This document shows positions 1-7,266 of a stretch of DNA of 16,557 bases, piece by piece (within the stretch, counting starts at the first letter, position 1; every line of letters begins with the position of its first letter). The position numbers and the translations under genes were made by a program. Source of the stretch: Xanthobacteraceae bacterium (GTDB lineage: Bacteria > Pseudomonadota > Alphaproteobacteria > Rhizobiales > Xanthobacteraceae); the NCBI GenBank assembly GCA_030037185.1, contig JASHRR010001217.1, positions 1 to 16,557 on the forward strand. The letters run 5' to 3'. The notes beneath the pieces are model-generated. The model was not told where the DNA came from. It saw only the letters and a list, made by a program, of their open reading frames with translations, and ran no database searches.

Positions 1-262
1 GGGCTACGCGCTCCGTTAGGTCGTGCCCTTCGCCTCGCTGCTGGGCGCGTAGCGTCGCGAAGCGGCTTTCGATCTCCGCTACCCACTCCGAGTGGTCCGC
101 CTTCGCCTTCGATAGCGAAAGGTTTCCCTGCCGGTGAAACAGTTCTTCCCAGCGCTTACCGTACAGCGCCTGGTAATCGTCTCTCACGTCTTCGGGGATG
201 CCTATCCGGGCTCTGTATGACCCTGACTTTGCCCGCGTCAAACTCGACATTCGGAATGCCAT
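1..262 (-). CDS. Tyrosine-type site-specific integrase, N-terminal part (runs off the left edge)
   Basis: The minus strand reads open from an ATG at 262 to the window edge, about 87 codons without a stop. The start reads MAFRMSSLTRAKSGSYRARI, followed by IPEDVRDDYQALYGKRWEEL. This pattern (a short basic start, YRARIGIP, then a YGKRWEE-like helix) is typical of the DUF6538 domain at the N-terminus of phage-type tyrosine recombinases in rhizobia. The catalytic domain with its Arg/His/Tyr residues lies outside the window, so activity cannot be judged. The gene is on the same strand as tRNA-Leu and begins 87 bases beyond that tRNA's 3' end, the usual place for the integrase of a tRNA-targeting genomic island. 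A second in-frame ATG four codons on is also possible. The family call is by pattern recognition; the context supports it strongly. Confidence 0.8.
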   Translation of the reverse strand, partial: MAFRMSSLTRAKSGSYRARIGIPEDVRDDYQALYGKRWEELFHRQGNLSLSKAKADHSEWVAEIESRFATLRAQQRGEGHDLTERVA

Positions 263-348
263 TTGTATTGCCCTTTTGTATTCAAGGGCTGCCCGAATGC
301 CTAGCAAATTCAGTAAGTTGTTGCCACTACAGGGAAAGCTACTTGAGG

Positions 349-400
349 TGGTGCGGTCGAGAGGACTCGAACCTCCACGAGTTGCCCCACTAGCACCTCA
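349..400 (-). other. Probable attachment site (att) in the 3' half of tRNA-Leu
   Basis: Tyrosine integrases of genomic islands usually recombine within the anticodon-to-3'-end part of a tRNA gene, and the integrase gene normally lies just inside the element next to that end. Here the integrase begins 87 bases beyond the tRNA 3' end on the same strand. The core repeat cannot be delimited because the partner copy would lie left of the window. The span given is the T-arm/acceptor region where the crossover is most likely. This is inference from arrangement. Confidence 0.45.
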
Positions 401-433
401 AGCTAGCGCGTCTACCAGTTCCGCCACGACCGC
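349..433 (-). tRNA. tRNA-Leu (anticodon GAG)
   Basis: The minus strand folds as a class II tRNA of 85 nt including an encoded CCA (complement of 349-351). The acceptor strands GCGGTCG and CGACCGC pair perfectly. The D-arm carries GGCGGAACTGGTAGACGCGC, the anticodon arm is CTAGC-TTGAGGT-GCTAG with anticodon GAG (reads CUC), and a long variable arm separates it from the T-arm with GGTTCGAGTCC. The long variable arm and the anticodon both say leucine. The 3' half of such genes is a common integrase target, and an integrase gene starts just past its 3' end. Confidence 0.97.
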
Positions 434-738
434 ATCGGGAGGGACGCCTAGCCGCAAAAAAGGGCCAGGCGCTGTGCAACCGGCACGATGTAACAAATCG
501 GTGGTGCCGGTACAAGAGCGGCGGCCCAGGGATCACAAGGGCAGCGACCATCGGCGTCACGATGCTTGCATGCAGCAACGGGACGCCAATATTTGCGGCA
601 AGCCGGTTACGGGATAATGTTATGTCTCCCAATGCTTAGCCGCATAGGTTCGCTGCTTGGCCGAACAGGCCGTGGCGGAAGGGGCGGACCGACTTGGCGG
701 CGAGCAGATCCGCAAAAGCACTTGGACGGGAGGGTTAA
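434..738. other. Intergenic region between tRNA-Leu and lipB, no convincing gene
   Basis: About 305 bases without a recognisable gene; short open frames on both strands have no family character. It should hold the promoter of tRNA-Leu (leftward) and of lipB (rightward), but I see no clear -35/-10 pair. An 8-bp inverted repeat, ACCGGCAC (479-486) and GTGCCGGT (504-511), could form a hairpin with a 17-base loop; it has no T-run. A GGGAGGG purine stretch at 728-734 is the probable ribosome binding site of a leader ORF. Confidence 0.5.
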
Positions 739-786
739 ATGCAGCGTGCCGCTCCGTCACCCTGCCCTGACGTGGTTAGCCAATGA
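739..786 (+). CDS. Possible 15-codon leader ORF overlapping lipB
   Basis: A short frame starts at ATG 739, five bases after a strong Shine-Dalgarno-like GGGAGG (728-733), and reads [15 protein letters not shown]. Its stop TGA (784-786) overlaps the lipB ATG (783-785) in the arrangement ATGA. lipB itself has no obvious Shine-Dalgarno sequence directly before its start (GACGTGGTTAGCCA). Together these suggest that ribosomes load at the leader and reinitiate at lipB. The peptide has no known family and may have no function of its own. Such a short ORF could be chance, so confidence is modest. Confidence 0.4.
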   Translation: MQRAAPSPCPDVVSQ

Positions 787-1490
787 CCAAAACCCGAGAC
801 GAAATCGCCACGCTGGTGCATGCCGGCCCCGGCAGGCCGGCAGCTTGGCGCGTCGAAACGGCGCCGGTCACCTATGAGAATGCGCTTGCCTTCATGGAGG
901 CGCGCGCCGCTGCCATCGCGTCGGGCGACGACGACGAGCTGGTCTGGCTGATCGAGCATCCGGCACTCTACACGGCCGGCGTCAGCGCGCGCCCGGAACA
1001 CCTTGTCGAGCCGCGGTTTCCGGTGTTTGCGGCCGGCCGCGGCGGCCAGTTTACCTACCACGGGCCGGGCCAGCGCGTCGCCTACGTTATGCTCGACTTG
1101 AAGCGCCGCGGCGGCGACGTGCGCCGGTTCGTGGCGGATCTGGAGGAATGGCTGATCCGGACGGTGGCCGCCTTCAACATCCGCGGTGAACGCCGCGAGA
1201 AGCGGATCGGCGTGTGGGTGCGCCGCCCCGACAAGGGCGAGGACTGCGAGGACAAGATCGCGGCCATTGGCATCAGGGTCAAGCGCTGGGTGAGCCTGCA
1301 TGGCATCAGCCTCAATGTTGCCCCCGACCTTGGCCATTTCGGTGGCATCGTGCCCTGCGGCGTCCACGAGCCGCGCTTTGGTGTGACGAGCTTTGTCGAC
1401 CTTGGTCACGTGGTGAGCATGCCAGAAATCGACATAGCGCTGCGGGACGCATTCGAGCGGGTGTTCGGGCCGGTGCGGGTGGAGTTGTAG
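783..1490 (+). CDS. lipB: Octanoyl-[acyl-carrier-protein]:protein N-octanoyltransferase
   Basis: LipB moves the octanoyl group from octanoyl-ACP to a lysine of lipoyl-dependent proteins (E2 subunits, glycine cleavage H protein), the first step of endogenous lipoate assembly; LipA then inserts the sulfurs. The 235-residue protein has the family landmarks in order: [12 protein letters not shown] (about 55-66), the [12 protein letters not shown] block (86-97), [20 protein letters not shown] with K158 matching the family's catalytic lysine, LNVAPDL, and GIVPCG with C192 matching the catalytic cysteine. Length is normal for the alphaproteobacterial form. The stop is TAG at 1488-1490. The start at 783 overlaps the stop of a possible leader ORF. 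lipA is not in the window. The cytosolic enzyme looks intact, with both catalytic residues present. Confidence 0.96.
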   Translation: MTKTRDEIATLVHAGPGRPAAWRVETAPVTYENALAFMEARAAAIASGDDDELVWLIEHPALYTAGVSARPEHLVEPRFPVFAAGRGGQFTYHGPGQRVAYVMLDLKRRGGDVRRFVADLEEWLIRTVAAFNIRGERREKRIGVWVRRPDKGEDCEDKIAAIGIRVKRWVSLHGISLNVAPDLGHFGGIVPCGVHEPRFGVTSFVDLGHVVSMPEIDIALRDAFERVFGPVRVEL

Positions 1491-1589
1491 GAGCAATGCG
1501 TCGGCTCTTGCGATCTGCCCATGGCGCGAACCCGTAGGCCGATTTAAGTGCAGCGCAATCCACCGATCCCGACGCGATGCGCCTGCACC

Positions 1590-1898
1590 CTACACAGTCG
1601 GCAAGAGCGAAAACGCTTCGCCGGGGCGCCGATAGCTCAGATCGCGTTCCGACGCCTCCTCGATCTCAATCGAGTCTACGCGGGCGAGCGGCGGCCCGCT
1701 TCGGCAATGCGCGATAAGTTGCGCCACCGCGGGGGGCGGACCGGCAATCAAAACCTCGACGGAACCGTCGAGCCGGTTCCGGACCCAGCCGTCGAGTCCG
1801 AGCCTGAAGGCCTTGCGCTCAGTCCACATGCGAAAACCGATTTTTTGGACGCTGCCCCGGATCCTCAGCCGCTTGATCTCTTGCGGTTCGATCGCCAT
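1590..1898 (-). CDS. acyP: Acylphosphatase
   Basis: A small cytosolic enzyme that hydrolyses acyl phosphates such as carbamoyl phosphate and 1,3-bisphosphoglycerate. From the ATG at 1898 it is 102 residues long, close to the usual 90-100. The phosphate-binding loop reads RGSVQKIGFRMW, with R23 in the place of the catalytic arginine of the usual VQGVGFR; the loop varies only at KI for GV. GLDGWVRN places N41 at the catalytic asparagine, followed by DGSVEVLIAG, the typical third block. The frame stays open to an ATG at 1997, but the extra 33 residues match nothing in the family and overlap the upstream gene, so the 1898 start is preferred; GGAG lies about a dozen bases before it. The gene follows the cyclotransferase-like gene on the same strand after 71 bases and may be co-transcribed with it. 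Confidence 0.92.
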   Translation of the reverse strand: MAIEPQEIKRLRIRGSVQKIGFRMWTERKAFRLGLDGWVRNRLDGSVEVLIAGPPPAVAQLIAHCRSGPPLARVDSIEIEEASERDLSYRRPGEAFSLLPTV

Positions 1899-1969
1899 GA
1901 AGAAATCGCTCCGACCCTTCGACCTTCCCGCTCCCGAGGTGGGTCGGGAGGTGTTCCGGACGGGCTGTT

Positions 1970-2389
1970 CTACGCCGACGCCCAACGCTTCAGGCAACGC
2001 AGGTAGTGCGGCGGAAACCCGGCATCGCGTGCCGCCTGCGTCACAATATCAAGGTAGCCGGGCCGCGGCCGGCCGGGACTGCGGTTACGCCCAATATAAA
2101 CCAACGCAGCGTGACGGCGGCGGTGCGACATCACCGCCAGGGTGGCCGCCCGATAGAGGCCGCCGTCCAGGTTCTCGTAGGCATTGAGCGCCGCCACATC
2201 GCGCGGAGTGACGCGCCACAGCACTCCGTGGACGCTTGAGCCGGGCGCAGGCACGACAGACGCATAGCCGGACCGCATGACGATGAAACGGTACCCCGGC
2301 AGGCGAGCACAGCCCTCGAATCGCGCGCTCGGACACCGGCGGCGCATCAATGCGGTGCTCATATTGGAGCCGTACGCAAAATGCAGCAT
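1970..2389 (-). CDS. Gamma-glutamylcyclotransferase-like (AIG2/GGCT fold) protein
   Basis: A 139-residue protein starting MLHFAYGSNM. The FAYGSN loop (4-9) is the substrate-binding hallmark of the gamma-glutamylcyclotransferase/AIG2 superfamily. E72 in LNAYENLDGGLYRA sits where the family's catalytic glutamate is found. GVLWRVTPRDVAALNAYE is the typical central helix block, and the C-terminal PGYLDIVTQAARDAGFP.. YLRCL also matches the family. The start at 2389 is chosen because AAGGGAG precedes it at good spacing; the frame extends upstream to 2503 but that part has no family similarity. Members cyclise gamma-glutamyl amines or peptides to 5-oxoproline; the exact substrate cannot be read from the sequence. 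acyP follows 71 bases downstream on the same strand. Confidence 0.88.
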   Translation of the reverse strand: MLHFAYGSNMSTALMRRRCPSARFEGCARLPGYRFIVMRSGYASVVPAPGSSVHGVLWRVTPRDVAALNAYENLDGGLYRAATLAVMSHRRRHAALVYIGRNRSPGRPRPGYLDIVTQAARDAGFPPHYLRCLKRWASA

Positions 2390-2795
2390 GCGGTCTCCCT
2401 TGTGCGCGGTTTCACCATTTCCCTCCCTGTCATCGGCGGGCCAAAGGCCAAACCGGGCGCCGACGCGCCGTGATTCGATCTCGAAATCGCTCCCCGGTGG
2501 CATTCCGCAAGCCCAACGGTTTGATTCTGCTCCAGGACCTGATAAACCACACGGCCGGAATTGAGAAGCGGATGTCAGTGCGGAACTTAGAGCGCACTCC
2601 TGATCATATTTACAATTTTTCCGGATTCTCGGCCGTCCGCGGACAAAGCCCGGAAGATAGGCATGACGACGAAGAGATGATTCGATTTCAATCGGAACGC
2701 ACTCCCGTCCTCACAGATCCGAGCTTGGAAGGCCCCTCACCCTCGGCCTCTCCGCACCCGGCAGGAGAGGTCAGTAGAAGATACGAGCCACGCGG
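2390..2795. other. Intergenic region between the cyclotransferase gene and tyrS, no convincing gene
   Basis: About 406 bases that should hold divergent promoters for the leftward cyclotransferase/acyP pair and rightward tyrS. Open frames crossing it have no family features. A locally AT-rich patch around 2600-2625 (catatttacaatttttccgg) is the best place for a promoter, but no confident box pair can be named. A hairpin-forming repeat lies near its right end and is listed separately. Confidence 0.45.
2747..2770. repeat. 7-bp inverted repeat (hairpin) in the tyrS leader
   Basis: CCTCTCC (2747-2753) and GGAGAGG (2764-2770) are perfect inverted copies around a 10-base loop, 25 bases before the tyrS start. 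The surrounding CCCCTCACCCTCGG...CTCTCC text resembles short extragenic palindromes common in Bradyrhizobium-like genomes. In the mRNA this stem would bury the only strongly purine-rich sequence (GGAGAGG) before tyrS. A regulatory role is possible but not shown. Confidence 0.45.
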
Positions 2796-4043
2796 ATGAC
2801 GACCTTCAAGTCAGATTTTCTCAACGTGCTGTCGAGCCGCGGTTTCATCCAACAGATATCGGAGCCGGATACGCTCGACGCCTTGGCATGCGAGAAAGCG
2901 ATCACCGCCTATATCGGGTTCGATTGCACCGCGCCGTCGCTGCATGTCGGCAATCTGGTCTCGATCATGCTGCTATACTGGCTCCAGCAGACCGGCCACC
3001 GGCCGATCGCGCTCATGGGCGGTGGCACGACGCGAGTCGGTGATCCGTCCGGCAAGGATGAAAGCCGGCGTCTGCTCAGCGACGAAATGATTGCGCAAAA
3101 TCTCACCGGCATTCGGGAGGTTTTCAGGAAATTCCTGTCCTTCGGCGAGGGCGAGGCGCTGATGGCCAACAATGCGGATTGGCTCAACACCCTCAACTAT
3201 GTGGATTTCCTGCGCGACATCGGCCGCCACTTCTCGGTCAATCGGATGCTTGCCTTCGATTCGGTGAAGCTGCGGCTCGACCGCCAGCAGGAGCTGTCGT
3301 TTCTCGAATTCAATTACATGATCTTGCAGGCCTACGACTTCGTCGAGCTTTATAAGCGGAATGGTTGCGTGTTGCAGATGGGTGGCTCCGATCAGTGGGG
3401 CAACATCCTCAACGGCATCGATCTCGGCCGCCGCATCGCCAACGCCCATTTATTCGCCCTCACCTCGCCGCTGATCACCACGGCATCGGGCGCCAAGATG
3501 GGCAAGACCGCAGCAGGCGCCGTGTGGCTCAATGCAGAGCGGATGAGTCCCTACGACTACTGGCAATACTGGCGCAACACCGAGGACGGCGACGTTATCC
3601 GCTTTCTCAAGCTATTTACCGTGCTGCCGCTCGATGAGATTGCGCGTCTCGCGGCGCTGCGCGGGGCTGACATCAACGACGCAAAAAAAGTACTGGCGAC
3701 CGAAGCTACGGCGCTCCTCCATGGCCGCGCCGCAGCCCAAGAAGCCGCGGCGACCGCCCGAAAGACTTTCGAGGAGGGGACGCTCGCCGATACGCTGCCC
3801 ACGATCGAAATCCCACGCCGCGATCTTGAAGAAGGGCTTGGCGTGCTTACGGCTTTTCACAAGGCCGGCCTGGTAGCCTCGAACAGCGAGGCCCGCCGCC
3901 AGATCAAGGCGGGCGGGCTCAAGGTCAACGACGTAGCCGTCACCGACGAAAACATGGTACTGACGCCGAAAAACCTCAGCGCTGAAGGGGTGATCAAGCT
4001 CTCGCTCGGCAAGAAACGGCACATACTGATCAAGCCGACGTAA
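2796..4043 (+). CDS. tyrS: Tyrosyl-tRNA synthetase
   Basis: A class I aminoacyl-tRNA synthetase that charges tRNA-Tyr with tyrosine. The 415-residue product has the whole family layout: Y39 in the TAYIGFD tyrosine-binding strand, the HIGH-type motif SLHVGN (48-53), [16 protein letters not shown] (72-87), the tyrosine-contacting [12 protein letters not shown] (171-182), GGSDQWGN (196-203), and the KMSKS-type loop KMGKT (234-238). A C-terminal S4 RNA-binding domain (about 350-412) contains [17 protein letters not shown]. The start at 2796 gives the usual [17 protein letters not shown] opening. No strong Shine-Dalgarno sequence lies at normal spacing; the nearest purine-rich element is inside a hairpin 25 bases upstream. 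A hairpin terminator follows the stop. The gene appears monocistronic and intact. Confidence 0.98.
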   Translation: MTTFKSDFLNVLSSRGFIQQISEPDTLDALACEKAITAYIGFDCTAPSLHVGNLVSIMLLYWLQQTGHRPIALMGGGTTRVGDPSGKDESRRLLSDEMIAQNLTGIREVFRKFLSFGEGEALMANNADWLNTLNYVDFLRDIGRHFSVNRMLAFDSVKLRLDRQQELSFLEFNYMILQAYDFVELYKRNGCVLQMGGSDQWGNILNGIDLGRRIANAHLFALTSPLITTASGAKMGKTAAGAVWLNAERMSPYDYWQYWRNTEDGDVIRFLKLFTVLPLDEIARLAALRGADINDAKKVLATEATALLHGRAAAQEAAATARKTFEEGTLADTLPTIEIPRRDLEEGLGVLTAFHKAGLVASNSEARRQIKAGGLKVNDVAVTDENMVLTPKNLSAEGVIKLSLGKKRHILIKPT

Positions 4044-4049
4044 ATTCTC

Positions 4050-4081
4050 GCCTGGCAACGGCATCTTTGCCATTGCCAGGC
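4050..4081 (+). terminator. Probable tyrS terminator hairpin
   Basis: Seven bases after the tyrS stop, GCCTGGCAA (4050-4058) pairs perfectly with TTGCCAGGC (4073-4081). Inside, GGCA and TGCC extend the stem past a C/A mismatch to a short loop. There is no long T-tract afterwards, so this may be an atypical intrinsic terminator or a 3'-end stabilising stem. The convergent gene downstream ends at 4293. Confidence 0.7.
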
Positions 4082-4292
4082 CTCACCAACACAAAGTGGG
4101 CAAAACCAACGCCCATCCCCGCCGGTGCCACATATTCCGGCAAGCAGTCAGGCTATTTTCGGCCACCTCTGGATGTCGACGCGATTACTCCTCATCGCGC
4201 GCGAGCTGTGCATCGCCTCCGTTCAGGTCTCCTGCCCTCGCGAGTCGAGCTTGTTCACAGCATTTTTTTTCAGAGAAGCCGGAAGAACGGTT

Positions 4293-5219
4293 TCAAAAAT
4301 CCAGCTTCTCGGCGGTGGGAACCGGTTCAAGGCCGATGTTGAAATAATCGTCATTGAAGGCGGGGCAATCGAATTCCGCGAGCCTCGCATTCGGAGCGAC
4401 CACGCGATGGCGGTTTCGGGTCGCCGACCACGGTTGGTAGAAGGCGCCAGGGTCTTCAACCGTGAACACAACTTCGAGCGTGTTGCCGCCGTCGATCAAC
4501 CGGAAGCGCTCGACCACATGCAGCTTTTCGGTGTGCGGCGTGCGGTAGGAATCCACGAAGGTCCGGTCATTGAAGCCGATCGTATCGACCACCAGGGTGT
4601 CGCCCTCGTAATGTCCGACGGATTCGCCGTACCAGGACGGCTTCGGATTGGCTGAATGGGGCACGTTAAGCCAGATGTGGCGTGCGCGCCCGGTGAGGAA
4701 CAGCACGACTTCCCGCGGCGTCTGGACGATGTGCATGAGGCCGGGGTTGAGATGGAAGGCCGGAACACCCGTCTCCCAGCATCGTGCCTCCCGTGTCTCG
4801 CCGTTGCGGCCGTGGAGCACGAGGTCGTTCTGGCGGCTGAGAGCTTCTCTCACCCAAGGCAGCAAGTTGCGGCCGGCGGCGTTATTGAGGTCGGCTACTC
4901 GGTAGCTCGGCTGAATCCGCATCTCGCGCGCGACTTCGTTGTTGGCGTAGGGGTGGTCGGGACCGTCCGTTACCGGACCCAGTCCCGTCGCCGGCCTGGC
5001 AAAGTCATTAAACAGACGCGCAATGGCGTAGTTGGGCTCTTTCGGCGCCACGAACCCCGCCCACGCAACGCCGGGCGTGGAAAGATCGAGGCCGGGCGGT
5101 GCGCCGGTTGCGGGCGCCTCCGCCGCAAGGGCGGGAAGAAATGCCGCAGGGCCCAAGAGAGCGCTCAGCGCGATCGCGCTAGCAATCGCGGGTGTTGTGC
5201 GTCGCCGACCGGTTGTCAT
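4293..5219 (-). CDS. Exported protein of an uncharacterised GHxEGDTLVVDTxGFN family (copy 1)
   Basis: 308 residues with an N-terminal export signal: a basic start (MTTGRRRTTP), a hydrophobic stretch (about 11-31) and an ALAA-like cleavage site near residue 33. The mature protein carries GHYEGDTLVVDTIGFND (202-218) followed by RTFVDSYRTPHTEKLHVVERF, a strongly conserved block I recognise from many hypothetical proteins of rhizobia and acidobacteria, whose function I do not know. C147 in EARCWETGVP and C285 in EFDCPAFND correspond to two cysteines in the upstream neighbour and may form a disulfide. It starts 16 bases after the end of that neighbour, so the pair is probably one operon and a divergent tandem duplication. 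No catalytic motif is recognisable; a periplasmic location is inferred from the signal peptide. Confidence 0.85.
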   Translation of the reverse strand: MTTGRRRTTPAIASAIALSALLGPAAFLPALAAEAPATGAPPGLDLSTPGVAWAGFVAPKEPNYAIARLFNDFARPATGLGPVTDGPDHPYANNEVAREMRIQPSYRVADLNNAAGRNLLPWVREALSRQNDLVLHGRNGETREARCWETGVPAFHLNPGLMHIVQTPREVVLFLTGRARHIWLNVPHSANPKPSWYGESVGHYEGDTLVVDTIGFNDRTFVDSYRTPHTEKLHVVERFRLIDGGNTLEVVFTVEDPGAFYQPWSATRNRHRVVAPNARLAEFDCPAFNDDYFNIGLEPVPTAEKLDF

Positions 5220-5235
5220 AGGCAGCTCCCTTTAA

Positions 5236-5940
5236 TCAACGACGTACGCCCTTCACACTGGAAAGATCGCGATGCCTGTCGTTGCAGGCGTAATCTTCAA
5301 GCCTCACGTCGTTGCGCTCGTCATAGACGAAACGCGCCTGCCAATCCCTCTCGTACATTTGGGGATCATGGATTGCGATAACGTCTTCGAGTTGGTTGCC
5401 GACTTTCCGGATGCGCTCCGTGGTCGTCATCTCGTCGCTGTGAGGCAGGCCGCTCGCATCCAGGAAAGTCCACTCGTTAAAGCCGGCCGATTCCACCACC
5501 AGCTCGTCGCCATCCCAGCGGCCGACCGAATGGCCGTTGTATTTGGGATCGACGATCAGGGCTTGCCGTGGCGGCAGCGGCTTGTCCATGACAATCACCC
5601 GCACCTGATGGTTCATCTCGTAAAGAAACGTCACCTGCCCCGCCGGCACCTGGAAGATTTCGAACGGATAGGGGGTGGCGAGCACGCGCGGCACGCCGTC
5701 GGGCACGCAGACGCGCCGCGCCTTGTCGACCATCGATCCGTCCTTCAGGCCGGCCTGATTCATTTCGTATGCCGCCCTGCCGGCCGGGTTGAGCGGCGGG
5801 TCGCCGCCGCCCAGGACTTGTATCTTCGAGCTGTAGCTCGTCGCCCAATAGGTTCCGGAAATATCCGGTGCGGCGAAGGCCGCGGAATTGAGCGCTAGCG
5901 CCAGCGTGATGGCGATGCCGCAAACGCCGAAGACTCGCAT
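5236..5940 (-). CDS. Exported protein of the same uncharacterised family (copy 2)
   Basis: 234 residues with a clear signal peptide (MRVFGVCGIAITLALALNSA, cleavage after AFA near residue 23). The mature part has GHSVGRWDGDELVVESAGFN (136-155) followed by EWTFLDASGLPHSDEMTTTER, the same block as in the downstream gene at reduced similarity. It also shares paired cysteines: C78 in RRVCVPDGVP and C219 in EDYACND. A good ribosome binding site, GGGGAGG, lies about a dozen bases before the ATG at 5940. This is the first gene of a likely two-gene unit, with copy 1 following after 16 bases. It lacks the longer N-terminal region of copy 1 and is about 70 residues shorter. The promoter should lie just right of 5960. 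Function unknown; there is no evidence for an enzyme. Confidence 0.85.
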   Translation of the reverse strand: MRVFGVCGIAITLALALNSAAFAAPDISGTYWATSYSSKIQVLGGGDPPLNPAGRAAYEMNQAGLKDGSMVDKARRVCVPDGVPRVLATPYPFEIFQVPAGQVTFLYEMNHQVRVIVMDKPLPPRQALIVDPKYNGHSVGRWDGDELVVESAGFNEWTFLDASGLPHSDEMTTTERIRKVGNQLEDVIAIHDPQMYERDWQARFVYDERNDVRLEDYACNDRHRDLSSVKGVRR

Positions 5941-6795
5941 GAAGCATTCGCCTCCCCGGACTCTTTTTTGATATCACGTTTGTAGCCTAGAGTAGGCGGC
6001 GATCGCAATACGGCGGTACGGTGCGTTCACGCTCCTCTGTCGTCAGCTTTGGTTGTGACCCGCCTATGTGATCGTTTCAGCGTGTTCCGGCCAGATTGAC
6101 TCCGGGGTCCGGCCGGCCTCCGTCCCGACCATCCGCGTCTTCCTGGCTGAGGCACCGCAAGGTGTGAGACGCGCAGGTCGAGCGGCGGGCGCCTCGTTCT
6201 TGAGGTATCAGTTTGTCAGTCAACTGAAATTTGTGCCACGTCAAATAGGGCGCACGGTAAGGATGTGTCGCTCATCCTCGGCTAAGCTAAGAATATGCGT
6301 GATTGGAGCCCCCGCGCGCCATCAAAAGCTCGTCGGGGATGTGAACCCATTTTTGGGAAATCTGCGAGGAACAGACACAGTTCGGCCGGCGGGGGTTTTC
6401 GCCTTTACGGCGCTTGTAAATTGGCCGCCGCCGATTGGCTACGCGCCTGCGGCGAAAGGCGGTAATGCCGGTTCCGCCGAGAGCATCAACCGCGGTAGCG
6501 ACAGCTCGGGGCAAGCCAATGTCGTCCAAGACGTTGAGAAGTTCAATGACGCCGCCTTTCAGACGGAGTCGTGACGCGGCTATTTCGTCGGTAGCAATCC
6601 GAAGGTACTGTCCGCCCCCAAATCTACGCGGTTGAGCGCATGCTCGCCGATCGCGCAGAAGCAGCATCGCGCCGAAAGCTGACGCTGCACGGCTTAACCG
6701 TCGTCTGTCATTTGTCGTCTTCGCACTTCGCGGCGGTGTCTACAGGTTACTTCGACCCGTTGACGGGTGCCTGAACGTAACCGACGATTAGGTAC
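5941..6795. other. 855-base stretch without a recognisable gene
   Basis: The left end carries the ribosome binding site and presumably the promoter of the exported-protein pair (leftward). The rest has open frames on both strands, the longest about 168 codons at 6068-6574 (+) and 126 at 6287-6667 (-). Their translations are rich in Arg/Ala/Pro without domain features and look like shadow frames or heavily eroded coding DNA. I cannot assign a family. A short perfect inverted repeat near the right end is listed separately. The stretch borders a run of pseudogenes and may itself be decayed accessory DNA. Confidence 0.4.
6755..6768. promoter_or_regulatory. Perfect 6-bp inverted repeat upstream of the DUF2493 remnant
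   Basis: ACCCGT-TG-ACGGGT is a perfect palindrome with a two-base spacer, 27 bases before the ATG at 6796. It could be an operator half-site pair or chance; no second copy was seen nearby. Confidence 0.3.
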
Positions 6796-7154
6796 ATGAC
6801 CAGGCATGTCGCCATCGTGGGCGCTCGGCGCCGTACTGACCGGGAAACGGTCGATCGCGTCGTCGCCGGTCTTCCGGGCCGATGTCGTGATCGTGTCAGG
6901 CGGAGCGAAAGGCCCCGACACATGGGCCGAGGAGGGTGCACGCAAGCGCGGGCTCGCGACCAAAAAATTTCACCCCGACCTCGCTGGCGCCGAAAGCCAA
7001 GGCGCAATTACCCGGCGCTATCACGCCCGCAACCAGCAAATCGTAGACGCTGCCGATGCGGTATTCGCCCTCGTTGTACCTGATCGTAAAGGCGGCACCG
7101 AAGACACGATCCGCCTGCGCAGAGAGGAGGGGAATTCCAGTCACGATCCTATAA
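6796..7154 (+). pseudogene. DUF2493 / YspA-like SLOG-family gene broken by two +1 frameshifts
   Basis: The opening MTRHVAIVGARRRTDRETVD (frame from 6796) is the first strand and helix of a DUF2493 (SLOG, Rossmann-like nucleotide-binding) protein. The expected continuation, ADVVIVSGGAKGPDTWAEEG, is in the next frame. One surplus base in GGG at 6876-6878 explains the break. The second frame carries the family's ARNQQIVDAADAVFALV and GGTEDTIR; the expected ending GIPVTIL plus TAA (7152-7154) is in the third frame, explained by one surplus C near 7111-7115. Removing both bases gives a continuous 118-residue protein of normal family length. Either the gene is inactive or the window has sequencing errors; the neighbouring racemase is broken in the same way, which favours decay. 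SLOG proteins are thought to bind nucleotide or ADP-ribose-type ligands; the exact role is unknown. Confidence 0.75.
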
Positions 7155-7266
7155 GCGTGAGCGAAACAACGTCTCTTGCTCGGCGGTGCGCGATCGCGAC
7201 ACCGCCCATTTTTCCAAACCCGGGAAATCAAGCTCCGACCTTAGGAAGATGGACCCTAAACTGCCC

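Noticed and set aside
198..617. 139-codon plus-strand frame spanning the tRNA gene
   Set aside because: It reads through tRNA-Leu and antisense to the integrase start; no protein family features.
735..1496. 253-codon minus-strand open frame opposite lipB
   Set aside because: Antisense shadow of lipB, rich in His/Arg/Ala without family character; lipB has all its catalytic motifs.
4656..5381. 241-codon plus-strand open frame across the exported paralogues
   Set aside because: It runs antisense over two genes and their junction, both of which have signal peptides and shared motifs; no motif in the shadow frame.
5272..5898. 208-codon plus-strand open frame opposite the second exported paralogue
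   Set aside because: Shadow frame; the minus-strand gene has a ribosome binding site, a signal peptide and a conserved block.
6068..6574. 168-codon plus-strand frame in the gap before the SLOG remnant
   Set aside because: No recognisable domain, no clear ribosome binding site, and a competing minus-strand frame of similar quality.
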